A DNA stretch of 64,000 nucleotides, taken from contig NZ_JAEKFI010000004.1 of NCBI RefSeq assembly GCF_016650635.1, positions 1,684,001 to 1,748,000 of the forward strand, written 5' to 3'. Below are positions 50,231 through 58,075 of the stretch, one piece after another. The DNA comes from Pseudomonas sp. TH43. Its GTDB lineage: Bacteria; Pseudomonadota; Gammaproteobacteria; Pseudomonadales; Pseudomonadaceae. The first letter of the stretch is position 1; each line of letters begins with the position of its first letter. A model generated the notes under the pieces. The model was not told where the DNA came from and ran no database searches. It saw nothing but the letters and a program-made list of their open reading frames with translations. The position numbers and the translations under genes are program-made.

Positions 50231-50305
50231 CTGCAAGCGGTCAGCTACAAGCTACAAGTTAGAAGCTTTACCGCTTTGAGCTTGAGGCTTGCCGCTTGCC
50301 GCTGT
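50230..50305. repeat. Degenerate 7-bp repeat tract
   Basis: The sequence divides into heptamers such as GCTGCAA, GCGGTCA, GCTACAA, GCTACAA, GCTTTAC, GGCTTGC and CGCTTGC, about eleven in a row. It fills the gap between the twin-TM gene and the ctaE stop. Similar AAGCTACAAGCTGCAAG tracts are, from memory, common in fluorescent pseudomonads. Confidence 0.55.
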
Positions 50306-50307
50306 TG

Positions 50308-51195
50308 TTAAAGCACATAAACGAAGATGAACAAGCCGATCCACACCACGTCGACGAAGTGCCAATACCAGCTCGCCGCCTCGAAACCGAACTGGTGCTC
50401 GGCATCGAAGTGGCCCTTCATGATCCGCATCAGCATCACGAACAGGATGATCGTGCCGATGGTCACGTGGGCGCCGTGGAACCCGGTGAGCATGAAGAAC
50501 GTCGCGCCATAAATCCCCGAACCAAGGGTCAGGCCCAGCTCGTGGTAAGCGTGCATGTATTCCTCGGCCTGGAAACCGAGAAACGCACAGCCGAGCAACA
50601 CGGTGATCGCCAGCCAGATTTTCAGCGCGCCGCGATGGCCTTTTTTCAACGCATGGTGGGCGATGGTGATGGTCACGCTGGAGCTGACCAGCAGGATCGT
50701 GTTGATCAGCGGCAGGCCCCACGGGCTGATGACTTCTTTCGGTGGCGGGAACAGTTTCGGATCCGGGGTGTGCAGCAGCGGCCAGGTGAACTGGAAGTTT
50801 GGCCACAACATATGCGCGATGCCTTTCGGCCCTTCACCGCCGAGCGCCGGCCCGGAGATGTGCCGCACGTAAAACAGCGCACCGAAGAACGCAGCGAAGA
50901 ACATCACCTCGGAGAAAATGAACCAACTCATGCCCCAGCGGAACGAGCGATCCAGCTGCGAGCTATAGAGGCCCGCGCGGCTTTCCTTGATCACCGCACC
51001 GAACCAGCCGAACAGCATGTACGCCAGCAGCAGGCCACCGACGAAAAAGATGTACGGGCCGTGGGATTCCGGGCGCGCCGCCTTCAGGTCGTTGAACCAG
51101 GTCGCCAGGCCGTACACGGTGATGGCCATGCCGAATGTGGCGATGATTGGCCATTTGCTCTGGGCCGGAACGTAATAGTGCTCATGAGTTGCCAT
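50308..51195 (-). CDS. ctaE: Cytochrome c oxidase subunit III
   Basis: 295 residues with seven predicted membrane helices. The subunit III pattern is clear: WGMSWFIFSEVMFFAAFFGA, LLVSSSVTITIAHHAL, GFQAEEYMHAYHELGLTLGS, and TGFHGAHVTIGT near the end. It stabilises the catalytic core and proton entry of the aa3 oxidase. ATG 51195 is preceded by GGAGAA. It follows ctaG by 25 bases on the minus strand. Confidence 0.95.
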   Translation of the reverse strand: MATHEHYYVPAQSKWPIIATFGMAITVYGLATWFNDLKAARPESHGPYIFFVGGLLLAYMLFGWFGAVIKESRAGLYSSQLDRSFRWGMSWFIFSEVMFFAAFFGALFYVRHISGPALGGEGPKGIAHMLWPNFQFTWPLLHTPDPKLFPPPKEVISPWGLPLINTILLVSSSVTITIAHHALKKGHRGALKIWLAITVLLGCAFLGFQAEEYMHAYHELGLTLGSGIYGATFFMLTGFHGAHVTIGTIILFVMLMRIMKGHFDAEHQFGFEAASWYWHFVDVVWIGLFIFVYVL

Positions 51196-51220
51196 TTATT
51201 GTTCTCCTTATCGGGCACGC

Positions 51221-51772
51221 TCAACCGCCAGTGTTTACAGCCACTGGAGGATGTCGGGCGGTGATATCGAACAGCGTGTAGGACAGCGTCAGGTGCTTCA
51301 CATCCTTGGGCATGTCGCGGTCAACAATGAAGCGCACCGGCATTTCGATCTGCTGACCGGGCTGCAGCACCTGCTGGGTAAAGCAAAAGCATTCGGTCTT
51401 GTGGAAATACGCCGCCGCATTGCTCGGCGCGATGCTTGGCACGGCTTGTGCGCTCATCGGTTTGTCGGTGGGATTGCGCGCGATAAAGATCATCTCGTTG
51501 ACGGCGCCGGGGTTGGCGGTCAATTCGTCGTGCTTGGGGTAGAAATCCCACGGCATGTCGACGTTGTTGGTCGACAAAAACTGCACGCGCACCTGGCGCG
51601 AGGTGTCGACCACTTGCTCGCCCTCGTACTGCCCGGCGGTCTTGCCGTTGATGCCGAAGGCTTTGCACATCACGTCGTAGATCGGCACCAGGGCGAAACC
51701 GAAAACAAACATCGCCACGACCACGCCGAGCAGGCGGGTGACGAGTTTTTTCATCGAGACCGAGTCAGCCAT
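51221..51772 (-). CDS. ctaG: Cytochrome c oxidase assembly protein CtaG (Cox11 family)
   Basis: 183 residues from ATG 51772 (MADSVSMKKL). One membrane helix (about 10-31) is followed by the Cox11 beta domain with the copper motif HKTECFCFTQQ (CFCF) and QIEMPVRFIVDRDMP. It delivers copper to the CuB site of subunit I. A GTG at 51781 would add three residues, and an ATG at 51754 (MKKLVTRL) would remove six. The leader region is unusual: it is occupied by the REPIN and the 42-bp array, and the array frame ends at 51765, inside this gene's start. Confidence 0.93.
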   Translation of the reverse strand: MADSVSMKKLVTRLLGVVVAMFVFGFALVPIYDVMCKAFGINGKTAGQYEGEQVVDTSRQVRVQFLSTNNVDMPWDFYPKHDELTANPGAVNEMIFIARNPTDKPMSAQAVPSIAPSNAAAYFHKTECFCFTQQVLQPGQQIEMPVRFIVDRDMPKDVKHLTLSYTLFDITARHPPVAVNTGG

Positions 51773-52505
51773 GGCTTCCACCCCCTATCGGTGATGCCTT
51801 TGTGGCGAGGGGATTTATCCCCGTTGGGCTGCGCAGCAGCCCTGAATCCAGCGCACACGGTCTGCCTGATAAATCTCGATCGCAGATTTTGGGGCCGCTG
51901 CGCAGCCCAACGGGGATAAATCCCCTCGCCACAGGGGGGTTGTGTGCATCCCCAAAATACCTGTGAACATCCACAGGGGGTTTGTGCGCAGCCAAAAAAT
52001 ATCTGTGAGCCTCCACAGGGGTTTTGTGTGCTTCCAAAAGATATCTGTGAGCATTCACAGGGGTTTTGTGTGCATCCCCAAAATATCTGTGAGCATTCAC
52101 AGGGGTTTTGTGTGCATCCCCAAAATATCTGTGAGCATTCACAGGGGTTTTGTATGCATCCCCAAAATATCTGTGAGCATTCACAGGGGTTTTGTGTGCA
52201 TCCCCAAAATACCTGTGAACATCCACAGGGGGTTTGTGTGCTTCCAAAAGATATCTGTGAGCATCCACAGGGGTTTTGTGTGCATCCAAAAGATATCTGT
52301 CAGCATCCACAGGGGTTTTGTGTGCTTCCAAAAAATATCTGTCAGCATCCACAGGGGTTTTGTGTGCATCCCAAAAGTATCTGTGAGCCTCCACAGGGGT
52401 TTTGTGTGCATCCAGAAAATATCTGTGAGCCTCCACAGGGGATCTTTGGGAATCCCAAGGAGATCTGTGTGCCTGTACACATTTCACCAACGGCTGGATA
52501 TTCAT
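51765..52505 (-). CDS. Possible repeat protein made of 14-residue units, ORF spanning ctaD to ctaG
   Basis: 246 codons from ATG 52505, whose TGA-overlap with the ctaD stop is ATGA, to TGA 51767-51765 inside the ctaG start region. GGAAG lies a few bases before the ATG. After MNIQPLVKCVQAHR come about twelve units of the form TPVDAHRYFLDAHK, with D/E/N, F/L and L/W/G exchanges; the last ~45 codons run through the REPIN. Against coding: the opposite strand is equally open, and the variable positions among units fall on first, second and third codon positions about 6:3:6 in this register, showing no codon bias. No family was recognised. It may be a chance frame on a minisatellite. Confidence 0.3.
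   Translation of the reverse strand: MNIQPLVKCVQAHRSPWDSQRSPVEAHRYFLDAHKTPVEAHRYFWDAHKTPVDADRYFLEAHKTPVDADRYLLDAHKTPVDAHRYLLEAHKPPVDVHRYFGDAHKTPVNAHRYFGDAYKTPVNAHRYFGDAHKTPVNAHRYFGDAHKTPVNAHRYLLEAHKTPVEAHRYFLAAHKPPVDVHRYFGDAHNPPVARGFIPVGLRSGPKICDRDLSGRPCALDSGLLRSPTGINPLATKASPIGGGSHG
51801..51933. repeat. REPIN (GTGGCGAGGGGATTTATCC class) next to the 42-bp array
   Basis: Inverted ends TGTGGCGAGGGGATTTATCC and GGATAAATCCCCTCGCCACA with inner hairpins GGCTGCGCAGCAGCC and GGCCGCTGCGCAGCC. It is the same class as 11004-11135. Its right end, CCACAGG, runs directly into the first array unit. Confidence 0.88.
51930..52482. repeat. Tandem array of 42-bp units (13 copies, exact period)
   Basis: The CTGT core recurs at 51961, 52003, 52045, 52087, 52129, 52171, 52213, 52255, 52297, 52339, 52381, 52423 and 52465, always 42 bp apart with no insertion or deletion. 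A typical unit is CACAGGGGTTTTGTGTGCAT then CCCCAAAATATCTGTGAGCATT. Each good unit holds an inverted repeat CTGTGA-GCAT-TCACAG or a weaker form CTGTG...CACAG. Units differ at up to 15 positions; the last is strongly degenerate. It fills the gap between ctaD and ctaG and begins at the end of a REPIN. Confidence 0.95.
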
Positions 52506-54088
52506 TTCACTTCCGGCGGTGTGGTGAAGGTGTGGTATGGCGCTGGTGACGGCACGCTCCACTCCAGGCCTTCGGCGCCATCCCATGGTTTGGCCGGTGC
52601 TGGCGGGCCACCGCGAATGGTCTTGATGACGATGAACAGGAAGAACAACTGCGTGGTGCCGAACATGAACGCGCCAATCGACGAGACCATGTTGAAGTCG
52701 GCGAATTGCAGGTTGTAGTCCGGAATCCGTCGCGGCATCCCCGCAAGTCCGACGAAGTGCATCGGGAAGAAGGTCAGGTTCATCCCGACGAATGACAGCC
52801 AGAAGTGCAGCTTGCCAAGGGTTTCGTCGTACATGTGCCCGGTCCATTTCGGCAGCCAGTAGTAGGTAGAGGCGAAGATCCCGAAGATCGCCCCCGGCAC
52901 CAGCACGTAGTGGAAGTGCGCGACCACGAAGTAGGTGTCCTGGTACTGGAAGTCCGCCGGGGCGATGGCCAGCATCAGCCCGGAGAAACCGCCGATGGAG
53001 AACAGGATCACGAACGCCACGGCAAACAGCATCGGTGTTTCGAAGGTCAGCGAGCCTTGCCACATGGTGCTAGCCCAGTTGAACACCTTGACCCCGGTCG
53101 GCACGGCGATCAGTAGCGTGGCGTACATGAAGAACAGTTCGCCCACCAGCGGAATGCCGACCACGAACATGTGGTGCGCCCAGACGATGAAAGACAGGAA
53201 GGCGATGCTCGCCGTGGCGTAGACCATCGAGGTGTAGCCGAACAGCGGTTTGCGCGAGAAGGTCGGGATGATCGAGCTGACGGCGCCGAAGGCCGGCAGG
53301 ATCATGATGTACACCTCGGGATGCCCGAAGAACCAGAACACATGCTGGAACAAGACCGGATCACCGCCACCGGCAGCACTGAAGAAACTGGTGCCGAAGT
53401 GGATGTCCATCAGCATCATCGTCACGCACCCGGCCAGTACCGGCATCACCGCGATCAGCAGGAACGCGGTGATCAGCCAGGTCCAGACGAACAGCGGCAT
53501 TTTCATCAGCGTCATGCCGGGGGCGCGCAGGTTGAGGATGGTCGCGATCACGTTGATCGCGCCCATGATCGAACTGATGCCCATCAAGTGGATGGCGAAG
53601 ATGAAGTAGGTGACGCTTTCCGGCGCGTAGGTCGTCGATAGCGGCGCGTAGAACGTCCAGCCGAAATTCGGTCCGCCACCGGCAGTGAACAGGGTCGACA
53701 CCAGGATCAGGAATGCCGCCGGCAACAGCCAGAAGCTGAAGTTGTTCATCCGTGGCAAGGCCATGTCCGGCGCGCCGATCATCAACGGGATCATCCAGTT
53801 GGCGAGGCCGACAAACGCCGGCATCACCGCACCGAAGACCATCACCAGGCCGTGCATGGTGGTCATCTGGTTGAAGAACGCCGGCTCGACGATCTGCAAA
53901 CCGGGCTGGAACAGCTCGGCGCGAATCACCATGGCGAACGTGCCGCCCAGCAGGAACATGGAGAACGCAAACCACAGGTACAGCGTGCCGATGTCCTTGT
54001 GGTTGGTGGTCAGCACCCAGCGCATCAGGCCTTTGGCGGGGCCGTGGGCGTGGTCGGCATGACCATGGTCATCGATTACAGCGCTCAT
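52502..54088 (-). CDS. ctaD: Cytochrome c oxidase subunit I
   Basis: 528 residues, twelve membrane helices. The catalytic subunit of the aa3 oxidase: HVFWFFGHPEVYIMILP (CuB histidine and the crosslinked tyrosine), VWAHHMFVVG (CuB histidine pair) and DTYFVVAHFHYVLVPG (heme a3 and heme a histidines). TTMHGLVMVFGA holds the other heme a histidine. It reduces oxygen to water and pumps protons. ATG 54088 is preceded by GGAGA. The next gene upstream is ctaC. Its stop codon overlaps the start of the 42-bp-array frame. Confidence 0.97.
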   Translation of the reverse strand: MSAVIDDHGHADHAHGPAKGLMRWVLTTNHKDIGTLYLWFAFSMFLLGGTFAMVIRAELFQPGLQIVEPAFFNQMTTMHGLVMVFGAVMPAFVGLANWMIPLMIGAPDMALPRMNNFSFWLLPAAFLILVSTLFTAGGGPNFGWTFYAPLSTTYAPESVTYFIFAIHLMGISSIMGAINVIATILNLRAPGMTLMKMPLFVWTWLITAFLLIAVMPVLAGCVTMMLMDIHFGTSFFSAAGGGDPVLFQHVFWFFGHPEVYIMILPAFGAVSSIIPTFSRKPLFGYTSMVYATASIAFLSFIVWAHHMFVVGIPLVGELFFMYATLLIAVPTGVKVFNWASTMWQGSLTFETPMLFAVAFVILFSIGGFSGLMLAIAPADFQYQDTYFVVAHFHYVLVPGAIFGIFASTYYWLPKWTGHMYDETLGKLHFWLSFVGMNLTFFPMHFVGLAGMPRRIPDYNLQFADFNMVSSIGAFMFGTTQLFFLFIVIKTIRGGPPAPAKPWDGAEGLEWSVPSPAPYHTFTTPPEVK

Positions 54089-54170
54089 GGCCGGTCTCCT
54101 TTACGTGAACAGGCGAGGTGATTCGCGGCGGCTGGCCGCGAACCGTGGCGGGTAGATGTGATAGGCCGGC

Positions 54171-55301
54171 TCATTTGTCCCCCGCCTGTTTCATCTCCAG
54201 CACTTCTTTTGGCGTGACCATGTCGCCCTTGTTGTTGCCCCAGGCGTTACGTTCGTAGGTCACGACCGCTGCGATATCGACTTCCGACAGCTGCTTGCCG
54301 AACGCCGCCATGGCAGTGCCCGGTTTGCCGTAGACCACACGATGCAGGTGGTCGGCCTTGCTGCCTTTCATGATCAGTTCGGAGCCCTTGAGCGCCGGGA
54401 ACATTGGCGGCAGGCCCTGACCTTCGGCCTGGTGACAGGCCACGCAAGTGGTGTGATAGATCTTGTCGCCGCGTTCCTTGAGTTCGTCGAGCGTCCAGTC
54501 CTTGCTGGTCAGCTCTTTGAGCTGTGCGGCTTCGGCTTTGCGATCGGCAAGCCACTTTTCGTAGTCGGGTTTTTCCTTGACCTCGACCACAATCGGCATG
54601 AAGCCGTGGTCTTTGCCGCACAGTTCGGCGCACTGGCCACGGTAGATGCCGGGCTTGTCGATGCGCGTCCAGGCTTCGTTGACGAACCCCGGGATCGCAT
54701 CGCGCTTGACCGCGAAGGCCGGCACCCACCAGGAGTGGATAACGTCGGCGGAAGTCACGAGGAAGCGCACCTTGGCCCCGGTCGGCAGCACCAACGGCTT
54801 GTCGACCTCAAGCAAGTAATGCTCGCCCTTGGTTTCCTTGTTGTGGATCTGCTCGGCGGGGGTGGCCAGGTTGCTGAAGAACTCGACGTCCTGGCCCAGG
54901 TATTTGTAGTGCCACTTCCACTGGTAACCGGTGATCTGGATATCGATATCCGGCTCACTGGTGTCGTACATCCTGATCAGGGTCGCGGTCGCCGGAATGG
55001 CCATTACCACCAGAATCAGGAACGGCACGATGGTCCAGAGAATTTCGACGGTGGTACTTTCGTGGAATTTCGCGGCGACCTGACCGGTTGACCGACGATG
55101 GACAATCATCGACCAGAACATGGCGCCGAAGACGATGATCCCGATCACCACACAGATCCAGAAAATGGTCATGTGCAGGTCGAATACTGCGTGACTGATT
55201 TCAGTCGCTCCAGGCGCCATATTCACAGTCCAGGCTGCATTCGCCTGGCTGAAAATCGACCACAACAGGAGGCCCATCCAGACATGTGGATGTCGCATCA
55301 T
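54171..55301 (-). CDS. ctaC: Cytochrome c oxidase subunit II with fused cytochrome c domain
   Basis: 376 residues. A signal peptide (to about residue 22) is followed by two membrane helices and the CuA domain: SADVIHSWWVPAF and YRGQCAELCGKDHGFM (the two Cys, His and Met of CuA). Then comes a C-terminal cytochrome c domain with CVACH (about 288-292) and a methionine later (TAMAAFGKQL), the caa3-type arrangement. It accepts electrons from soluble cytochromes c such as c4 or c5. It opens the oxidase cluster. Confidence 0.95.
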   Translation of the reverse strand: MMRHPHVWMGLLLWSIFSQANAAWTVNMAPGATEISHAVFDLHMTIFWICVVIGIIVFGAMFWSMIVHRRSTGQVAAKFHESTTVEILWTIVPFLILVVMAIPATATLIRMYDTSEPDIDIQITGYQWKWHYKYLGQDVEFFSNLATPAEQIHNKETKGEHYLLEVDKPLVLPTGAKVRFLVTSADVIHSWWVPAFAVKRDAIPGFVNEAWTRIDKPGIYRGQCAELCGKDHGFMPIVVEVKEKPDYEKWLADRKAEAAQLKELTSKDWTLDELKERGDKIYHTTCVACHQAEGQGLPPMFPALKGSELIMKGSKADHLHRVVYGKPGTAMAAFGKQLSEVDIAAVVTYERNAWGNNKGDMVTPKEVLEMKQAGDK

Positions 55302-55670
55302 TGCGGGTTCCCCTTATCGTTCTTGTTATCCCGCCGGCTTTCGCCTGCGGCAAGGGAGCGGCTGCATCAGACTACGAACTTGAATCGCCGGGCCTTGCTG
55401 CGGGTGCAGTCGGGCGTCATCAGCTAACTCCATTCAATGGCGAGTATAGACAGCGACTGAGAAATGCAATGTGCCGAGGTAAATGATCTGAAACAGCTGG
55501 GGCTTGCGTTCGAGGGCACGAATGGAGAAGGATGCAGACGAGTGGTGGCAAATGGATATAACGCAGGTGCATCAAGGATGAAATAATTATGACAAATGCG
55601 TCTTAGCATTTTTCGTAAGCCAGCTAAGTTATGTCTTCCCTATTTCATTGCCTTGTTTCCTGGAGTTTTC
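55302..55670. other. Intergenic region with the oxidase-cluster promoter
   Basis: 369 bp between divergent ctaC and the PA0104-like gene. No gene is seen. It should hold the promoter of the whole oxidase cluster. The right part (55560-55640) is AT-rich, with ATAATTATGACAAATG, and may carry the promoter of the gene at 55671. No site for ANR or RoxR could be named. Confidence 0.5.
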
Positions 55671-56321
55671 ATGAACACCGCCGCATTGCGCGAGCAGATC
55701 CAAAAAGCCCAAAAGCATGAGAAAGACACTGGCCTGCTGACCCGCCAACTGGAAAGCAAGCTTCCTCATTTACACCCGGCGATCCAGTTGCCGGAAGCCG
55801 ACGCCCAAGGTGTGCTGACGCGTTTTGTCGCCGCCTATATCGATGAAGTGCCAGACCTGCTGGACGCAGCCAATGAAGTCGCCAGGGAAGCGGGAATCGA
55901 ATCGCAGATCAAACCGGTGCTGAAAATCGCCGAGCAGTATTTCCTCCAGCCGCCGGCGATCATGGCCGGGCACGTTGGCCTGGACAGCCTGCTGGACGAA
56001 GCTTATCTGGCGCACCGTTTTGTCGAAGAGGTCAACGACCTGTACATCAAGCATTTCGGCCAGCCACTGATCCCCTTGGACATGACGGTCGCCAATCTGA
56101 TTGCTCACCAATTGATCGGTGAGGAATTTGCCAACCAACTGGACGAAGCGGTGCATCACGCCATCGACGAGATGCTCAACGACGAAAGTTTTGCGCTGGA
56201 ATCGGTAGAAGCCTACCGCGACAAACTCAGCAGCCCGGACACCGGCGCCGCGTGGAAACGCTGGCCGTGCATGGGCCGCCGACTGGGTGTGGGTCTGGAG
56301 CTGGACCAGCCTGCTGCGTAA
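55671..56321 (+). CDS. Conserved hypothetical protein (PA0104-like)
   Basis: 216 residues from ATG 55671 (MNTAALREQI), with CTGGAG upstream. The protein is soluble, mostly helical and acidic. It contains VAAYIDEVPDLLDAANEVAR, FLQPPAIMAGHVGLDSLLDE and HHAIDEMLNDESFALES. No signal peptide or membrane segment. I recognise only the conserved position next to the oxidase cluster in pseudomonads. The open frame extends upstream to 55596 without similarity. Role unknown. Confidence 0.7.
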   Translation: MNTAALREQIQKAQKHEKDTGLLTRQLESKLPHLHPAIQLPEADAQGVLTRFVAAYIDEVPDLLDAANEVAREAGIESQIKPVLKIAEQYFLQPPAIMAGHVGLDSLLDEAYLAHRFVEEVNDLYIKHFGQPLIPLDMTVANLIAHQLIGEEFANQLDEAVHHAIDEMLNDESFALESVEAYRDKLSSPDTGAAWKRWPCMGRRLGVGLELDQPAA

Positions 56322-56344
56322 TTTTTCATACCCCATAGATCCAA

Positions 56345-56435
56345 TGTGGGAGCGAGCCTGCTCGCGAATGCGGTCGATCATTCAACATCGCTGTTGGCTG
56401 ATTTACCGCTTTCGCGAGCAGGCTCGCTCCCACAG
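56345..56435. repeat. REPIN (GAGCCTGCTCGC class)
   Basis: About 91 bp with inverted ends TGTGGGAGCGAGCCTGCTCG and CGAGCAGGCTCGCTCCCACA. It lies between convergent genes, followed by a run of seven G. Confidence 0.9.
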
Positions 56436-56458
56436 GGGGGGTGTTAAAAATGGGATAG

Positions 56459-57985
56459 TTAACCAGCCGCACCTATGCCGGTGTTGGTGCGAACCCGCCC
56501 TTCAAGCCTGCGCTTCAACCCGCGCGACTCGATCAACAGCTTCGAGCCCTTGGCCGCATTCGCCCGGCCCCACTCTTCCAGCAACTCCAGACACGAATGG
56601 TCGATGTAGCTCAGGTTATTGAGCGGCACATGCACCGTCGCGCCTGCCGGAATGGTGTTCAGCACCTGGGTCAACGCCGGCACCTTGAGAAAGGTCGCTG
56701 CACCGAGCAGACGCAACTCCATCTCGCCGTCCTTCGGCAGATCGATCAGGCTGATCTTCAGTCGTGAAGCCTTGAACGCCAATTTCACCAGGGTCAGACC
56801 GAAGCCGATCAACACACCGGTCAGCAGATCCGTGAAGACGATTGCCAGCGCCGTTGCCGCGTAGGTGAACATCGGCATGCGTCCGTAGCGGCTCAAACCA
56901 CGGAAGGCTTTCAGGTCGACCAGTTTGAAACCGGTATAAACCAACACGCCCGCCAGACTCGCCACCGGAATGCTTTGCAGCACGCTCGACAGCAACAGCA
57001 CGAACGCCAGCAGCCACAGACCATGGAAGATCGTCGAGTAACGGGTGGTGGCACCGGCCTGAACGTTGGCCGAACTGCGCACGATCACCCCGGTCATCGG
57101 CAGCGCGCCGACCAGACCGCAGAGCATGTTGCCAACCCCTTGCGCCGACAGTTCGCGGTCGAAGTCCGAGCGTACGCCGTTGTGCATGCGATCCACCGCG
57201 GCTGCGGACAACAGGGTTTCCGCGCTGGCGATAAACGCCACAGCGAAGGCGGCAATCAGCAACGTCGGATCGGCCAGGCTGAGCAGATCGGCCGGTTTCA
57301 GCCAATCGATGGCTTCCGCGAGGTTCGCCGGTACTTCAACCCGTTTCACTTGCAAGGCCAGCAGCAGACTGGCACCTGTCGCCAGACCGACGCCGAGCAA
57401 TGCACCGGGAACGAAGCGCAACGAATGCGGGCGAAATTTCTCCCACAGCCACATCACCGCAATCGTCGAAAGTCCGAGCAGCCCGGCCTGCCAGCCAAAC
57501 GACGGCAAGGCTTGCGCCACTGCGCCGGGGAATGCCGTGAGGTTATCCAGACCGGAGGGTTTCGGCGCGGCGTCGAGCATCACATGCACCTGTGACAGCA
57601 CGATCAACACGCCGATCCCCGCCAGCATCCCATACACCACCGCTGGCGCCGTAACCCGGAACCAGCAGCCAAGCTTCAAGCGCCCGGCGACCAGTTGCAG
57701 GAAACCGGCAAGCAACAGAATCGGCCCGAGCATCTCGATGCCGTGCTGGCGCACCAGCTCGAACACGAGCACCGCCAAACCCGCCGCCGGCCCGCTGACC
57801 TGCAACGGCGAACCCGCCAGCCAACCGACCACCAGACCGCCGATGATCCCGGTGATCAAGCCTTTTGCCGGTGGCAACCCTGACGCAATCGCAATGCCCA
57901 TGCACAGCGGCAGGGCGACCAGAAACACAACCACTGAAGCGAGCAACTCCCGTGGCAACACCGCTTTCAATTGAGCAGCACGCAT
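56459..57985 (-). CDS. SulP family anion transporter with STAS domain
   Basis: 508 residues from ATG 57985, with GGGAGAA ahead. Eleven to twelve membrane helices carry the SulP signature region (PLCMGIAIASGLPPAKGLIT, GLVGALPMTGVIVRSSAN). A short STAS domain occupies the C-terminus (about 410-490; VPLNNLSYIDHSCLELLEEW). Members move sulfate, bicarbonate or other anions. The beta carbonic anhydrase gene lies 90 bp upstream on the same strand; SulP-carbonic anhydrase pairing suggests bicarbonate transport. That substrate is inferred from context. Confidence 0.9.
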   Translation of the reverse strand: MRAAQLKAVLPRELLASVVVFLVALPLCMGIAIASGLPPAKGLITGIIGGLVVGWLAGSPLQVSGPAAGLAVLVFELVRQHGIEMLGPILLLAGFLQLVAGRLKLGCWFRVTAPAVVYGMLAGIGVLIVLSQVHVMLDAAPKPSGLDNLTAFPGAVAQALPSFGWQAGLLGLSTIAVMWLWEKFRPHSLRFVPGALLGVGLATGASLLLALQVKRVEVPANLAEAIDWLKPADLLSLADPTLLIAAFAVAFIASAETLLSAAAVDRMHNGVRSDFDRELSAQGVGNMLCGLVGALPMTGVIVRSSANVQAGATTRYSTIFHGLWLLAFVLLLSSVLQSIPVASLAGVLVYTGFKLVDLKAFRGLSRYGRMPMFTYAATALAIVFTDLLTGVLIGFGLTLVKLAFKASRLKISLIDLPKDGEMELRLLGAATFLKVPALTQVLNTIPAGATVHVPLNNLSYIDHSCLELLEEWGRANAAKGSKLLIESRGLKRRLEGRVRTNTGIGAAG

Positions 57986-58075
57986 GGTGATTCTCCCGAA
58001 GTTTTCTTCAGGCATGGCGAGGCCGGGTCGCTGAATCAGCGACCGGCGTCAAACCACACAGATGTTTAGGAGGTT

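Noticed and set aside
51930..52482. CRISPR array
   Set aside because: Units are contiguous 42-mers with no unique spacers, and no cas genes are present.
51930..52482. DnaA boxes or replication origin in the repeats
   Set aside because: GCATCCACA and TCATCCACA-like strings match TTATCCACA at only 7 of 9 positions and vary among units; no dnaA, dnaN or gyrB lies nearby in the window.
51942..52718. Plus-strand frame of 258 codons with units like GFVCIPKISVSIHR
   Set aside because: It runs antisense into ctaD, has no convincing start signal, and is a by-product of a stop-poor 42-bp unit; two other frames are open as well.
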